Positions 6,103-8,620 of a stretch of DNA of 8,620 nucleotides are shown here, one piece after another. Each line of letters begins with the position of its first letter. Within the stretch, counting starts at the first letter, position 1. Source of the DNA: Chitinophagaceae bacterium (GTDB taxonomy: Bacteria; Bacteroidota; Bacteroidia; Chitinophagales; Chitinophagaceae); assembly GCA_009996555.1 (NCBI GenBank), contig JAACZX010000079.1:1-8620 (forward strand), in the 5' to 3' direction. Below the pieces are notes generated by a model. The model worked only from the letters and a program-made list of their open reading frames with translations, was not told the DNA's origin and searched no databases. Both the position numbers and the translations under genes were made by a program.

Positions 6103-7440
6103 ATGAAGACAACAAACAGCAAACTCAACCTGTTTTCCTTTACCATGATCGTGGTGGGATTGGTGATAGGCATGGGTATTTTCCGTACGGCAGCAACAAG
6201 TGCTAAAGATGCTATTGATCCATCGGTTTATTTCAGCGCATGGCTGGTGGGTGGTTTGGTGGCATTGTGCGGTGCGTTAACCTATGCTGAGATCGGCAGC
6301 CGTTTCCCGGTAACAGGTGGTTATTACAAAGTGTTTGCACAGGCATATCATCCAAGTATTGCCTTTGCCATTAATTGTTTGATACTGGTGAGCAATGCTG
6401 CCAGCTTAGGTGGTGTGGCCTTGATCGGCAGTGGTTATCTGTTGAAATTATTTCCCGGCGATTGGAACGATACACACAAAGCATTGTTGAGCTGTGTCGC
6501 CATCATCATCTTTTATGTTATTAACCTGCGTGGACTGAAGTTGAGTTCCATGGCGCAGAATATTTTAATGATCATCAAGATCGGGATGATACTGGTGCTC
6601 ATTGCTGCACTCTTTTTTCCTGATCAGTATGCGGTGCAGGAAACAGTGACAACTACAGCCACAAGTTTTACTACAATCGATTGGGTAAAGAGTTTGGGTG
6701 TGAGTTTAATAGCTGTTTCGTTTACGTATGGCGGCTATCAGCAAACCATCAACTTTGGTAACGAAGTACAAAACCCAACGAAGAATATCCCTCGTGGTAT
6801 TTTCATGGGTATTGCCATCATCATCGGGTTGTATTTACTCGTGAACATGAGTTATTACAATCTCGTTGGTTTTAACCAGATGAAAGGCGAACGGGAAATT
6901 GCTTATGTGGTGATTGATAAAATATTCGGCACAACAGGTGCAACTGTTTTTTCAGCGTTTCTTTTTTTAGGTGTGTTGGCTTATGTAAATGGTTTGCTTA
7001 TGAGCAATCCACGGGTAATGTATGCCATGGGCGATGATGGAAGTCTGCCGAAGGTATTTGCCAAACAAAATGAAAAAACAAATGTGCTCACGTTTTCGCT
7101 TACCGTGTTTGCAGCCATTTGTATTGTGATCCTGTTTTTTGCACAGGAGTTTGAAAAGATCTTATCCTTCACCATCTTCCTCGATTGCTTTGGTATGATC
7201 CTGAGCAGCGCCACTATTTTCTGGTTCAGGAAAAAGACCAAGCATTTAGATGGTACCGGTATTTACAAGATGAAACTGTTTCCATTAATGCCCCTGATCT
7301 TTATGGCTGCTTATGTATTTGTGGGAACAAGTATTGCCATTGACGATCCATCGGCAGCATTAACAGGTGTGGCGGTGCTGGCTGCTTTTGTGGTCATCTA
7401 TTTTCTGCTGCACCGGAAAAAAGCAGTGCCGAAAGAGTAG
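6103..7440 (+). CDS. APC-superfamily amino-acid permease
   Basis: The 445-residue protein has about 12 hydrophobic segments and no signal peptide, as expected for an inner-membrane APC transporter. The helix-1 signature GLVIGMGIF (19-27) matches the GxxIGxGIF backbone substrate-binding motif. Helix 6 has SFTYGGYQQ (about 206-214), followed by the conserved cytoplasmic stretch NEVQNPTKNIPRG (220-232), typical of the amino-acid/LAT-like branch. A YAEIGSRFPVTGGYY-type segment (helix 2-3) and YAMGDDGSLPKVFAK (after helix 8) are also characteristic. These proteins take up amino acids by proton symport or exchange; the sequence does not show which one. It is transcribed away from the TonB receptor at 3856-5922, and no good promoter was found upstream. 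A hairpin-rich region separates it from the TolC gene. Confidence 0.93.
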   Translation: MKTTNSKLNLFSFTMIVVGLVIGMGIFRTAATSAKDAIDPSVYFSAWLVGGLVALCGALTYAEIGSRFPVTGGYYKVFAQAYHPSIAFAINCLILVSNAASLGGVALIGSGYLLKLFPGDWNDTHKALLSCVAIIIFYVINLRGLKLSSMAQNILMIIKIGMILVLIAALFFPDQYAVQETVTTTATSFTTIDWVKSLGVSLIAVSFTYGGYQQTINFGNEVQNPTKNIPRGIFMGIAIIIGLYLLVNMSYYNLVGFNQMKGEREIAYVVIDKIFGTTGATVFSAFLFLGVLAYVNGLLMSNPRVMYAMGDDGSLPKVFAKQNEKTNVLTFSLTVFAAICIVILFFAQEFEKILSFTIFLDCFGMILSSATIFWFRKKTKHLDGTGIYKMKLFPLMPLIFMAAYVFVGTSIAIDDPSAALTGVAVLAAFVVIYFLLHRKKAVPKE

Positions 7441-7458
7441 ATGTGGCTGGGTAAAGTA

Positions 7459-7501
7459 ACATTTGCCTGAAAAGGGCGACAAATGTGCTGAACTGGTCGC
7501 C
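7459..7501 (+). promoter_or_regulatory. Overlapping alternative hairpins after the permease gene
   Basis: ACATTTG (7459-7465) pairs with CAAATGT (7480-7486), with an inner CCT-GAAA-AGG hairpin capped by a GNRA-type tetraloop (7466-7475). A second stem, GGCGAC (7475-7480) with GTCGCC (7496-7501), shares bases with the first, so the two are mutually exclusive. No T-tract follows. This may be the 3' end of the permease transcript or part of the TolC leader. Confidence 0.35.
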
Positions 7502-7613
7502 AGGCTTGGTGAAGAAGGGGGAAAACACCCTAAATTCATGATCCTGTTTTCCGCTGGTCAAAAATTAATAAATTCGTGCCCCGAATGTCATTATATTGTC
7601 ACTATAGTTATAT

Positions 7614-8620
7614 ATGAAAAAAGCACTCTCAGTAATCTTATCATCGGTACTCTTGCTTACCGCTGTAAAAAGCCAGGCTCAGGAAAAATGGGATTTGGTG
7701 CGTTGTGTGGATTATGCCATAGCCAATAACATCTCTGTAAAACAGGCCGATGTGCAGGCAAGGCTGGCTAACTTAACATACGAGCAGAACAAACTTTCGC
7801 AATACCCGAATGCAAATTTTAATGTATCAACAGGTGCAAACTTTGGTCGTGCAGTAAACCCAACCACCAACCTGTTTGAAACTACAACCTTGCTTTTCCA
7901 ACAGCCCGGGTTAAATGTAAATGCCTTGCTGTTTAACTGGAACAGTGTTAAGAACGGCATCATCAGTTCAAGATACAGTCTTGCTGCTGCCCAGGCTACC
8001 GTGGAAAGCACAAAGAATGATATTGCATTAAGCGTGGCCACAACTTACCTGCAGGCATTGCTGGCAAAAGAACAGGCACGTATTGCACAGGTGCAGATGC
8101 AGCAGACAAATGCACGCCTCATTGATACAAGAAAAAGGGTGGAAGCCGGTTCTTTACCTGAATTGAATGGACTGGAACTGGAATCGCAATATGCAGCAGA
8201 CAGCGCAACTTACATTACCGCCTTTACCACTGCACAGCAAACACTGCTTACATTAAAAGCAACACTGAACCTGGATGCTGCTCAGCCATTTGATATTGCC
8301 GAGCCTCCGGTGGCCATGATACCGGTTGACCCCATTGCAGAACTGATGCCTGATGTAGTCTATAACATGGCGCTGCAAACACAACCACGCCAACGTGTAA
8401 ACGATTTGCAGATAAAAGCGAATGAAGCAAACATCAAATCAATAAAGGGGCAGTTTTATCCTTCTATTTCTGCGTTTGCAGGGTTGGGAACAAACTTTGC
8501 CAACTCCAACACCAAAGTTACCGGGGTTAATTTTGCAGGTTACAATCAACCCAATCCTTCTTCGCCAATTGTGAATGTAAACGGTACAAACTATTTTGTG
8601 CAGACTCCTGATATTGATAT
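7614..8620 (+). CDS. TolC-family outer-membrane efflux protein, C-terminus outside window
   Basis: The first 335 codons of a TolC-type channel protein run from the ATG at 7614 to the window edge. Residues 1-23 form a signal peptide ending in KSQAQ. The mature start WDLVRCVDYAIANNISVKQA matches the usual OEP opening, in which a helix begins with an ECIDYAL-like segment. Long helical segments rich in Q and A follow (VATTYLQALLAKEQARIAQ), and VEAGSLPELNGLELESQYA is the standard repeat-hairpin motif. Two OEP repeats are expected; the second begins near residue 240 (MALQTQPRQRVNDLQIKANE). Such channels serve tripartite RND, ABC or MFS efflux or type I secretion, and in Bacteroidota usually lie next to periplasmic adaptor and pump genes, which would be beyond the right edge. 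The upstream 173 bp has no clear promoter. Confidence 0.93.
   Translation, partial: MKKALSVILSSVLLLTAVKSQAQEKWDLVRCVDYAIANNISVKQADVQARLANLTYEQNKLSQYPNANFNVSTGANFGRAVNPTTNLFETTTLLFQQPGLNVNALLFNWNSVKNGIISSRYSLAAAQATVESTKNDIALSVATTYLQALLAKEQARIAQVQMQQTNARLIDTRKRVEAGSLPELNGLELESQYAADSATYITAFTTAQQTLLTLKATLNLDAAQPFDIAEPPVAMIPVDPIAELMPDVVYNMALQTQPRQRVNDLQIKANEANIKSIKGQFYPSISAFAGLGTNFANSNTKVTGVNFAGYNQPNPSSPIVNVNGTNYFVQTPDID

Noticed and set aside
1566..7468. The 12-mer TAACATTTGCCT occurs at 1566-1577 and 7457-7468, both between genes, and looks like a promoter element.
   Set aside because: A few shared 12-mers are expected by chance in a window of this size. The spacing (TA-N3-TTTG) does not fit the -7 consensus, and no -33 TTG sits at the right distance.
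7569..7576. TAAATTCG as a -7 box for the TolC gene.
   Set aside because: It differs from TAnnTTTG in the conserved TTTG part and no TTG lies at the expected upstream distance.
7463..7729. An 88-codon plus-strand frame between the permease and TolC genes with several cysteines (CPEC, CGLC).
   Set aside because: It overlaps the TolC signal peptide in another frame, and the cysteine pairs come from out-of-frame reading of that region and the intergenic hairpins. There is no upstream signal or domain order to support it.

Overview
The window looks like a chromosomal segment of a Bacteroidota bacterium, probably from the Chitinophagaceae or a near relative. The reasons are two SusC-free TonB-dependent receptors with short MKK/MKN signal peptides and EVVxTA TonB boxes, a DUF6089-type barrel with a YQGDL motif, promoters that fit the Bacteroidota pattern TTG-N20/21-TAnnTTTG, an absence of Shine-Dalgarno sequences at starts, and heptanucleotide repeats between genes. 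GC is about 40-50% except in one gene. The family placement is inference; no rRNA or marker gene is present.

Layout from left to right. Positions 1-1053 (minus) hold the N-terminal 351 codons of a BtuB-like vitamin B12 receptor whose C-terminus lies outside the window. Upstream of it, 1054-1685 has no gene but holds a long regulatory leader: a promoter (1450-1480, minus), a cobalamin riboswitch (about 1191-1443, minus) with an unusual heptad-repeat hairpin built into its variable arm, and further hairpins between the B12 box and the start codon. Positions 1481-1685 show nothing I can name. A small outer-membrane barrel protein follows (1686-2432, plus), then a 6-pyruvoyl-tetrahydropterin synthase/QueD-type enzyme (2539-2994, plus) with a 20-bp palindrome against its start codon. 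A very AT-rich, unrecognised gene (3077-3766, minus) converges on queD; it has its own promoter, over which a nested palindrome lies. Next is a complete TonB-dependent receptor of unknown substrate (3856-5922, minus), divergent from an APC-superfamily amino-acid permease (6103-7440, plus). The 180-bp region between them holds a four-unit heptad array and a hairpin. The window ends in a TolC-family outer-membrane efflux protein (7614-8620, plus, cut by the window edge).

How the genes work together. The best supported functional unit is B12 sensing and uptake: when cobalamin is plentiful the riboswitch should lower expression of the outer-membrane B12 receptor. The second receptor and the divergent permease could form an outer/inner membrane import pair, but only adjacency suggests this. 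The AT-rich gene is the clearest candidate for recent acquisition. No CRISPR array, tRNA, rRNA, transposase or complete defence system is visible. The most unusual observation is a pair of four-unit heptad arrays, complementary to each other, forming an arm of the riboswitch, together with a second, sequence-unrelated four-unit heptad array in another leader of the same window.
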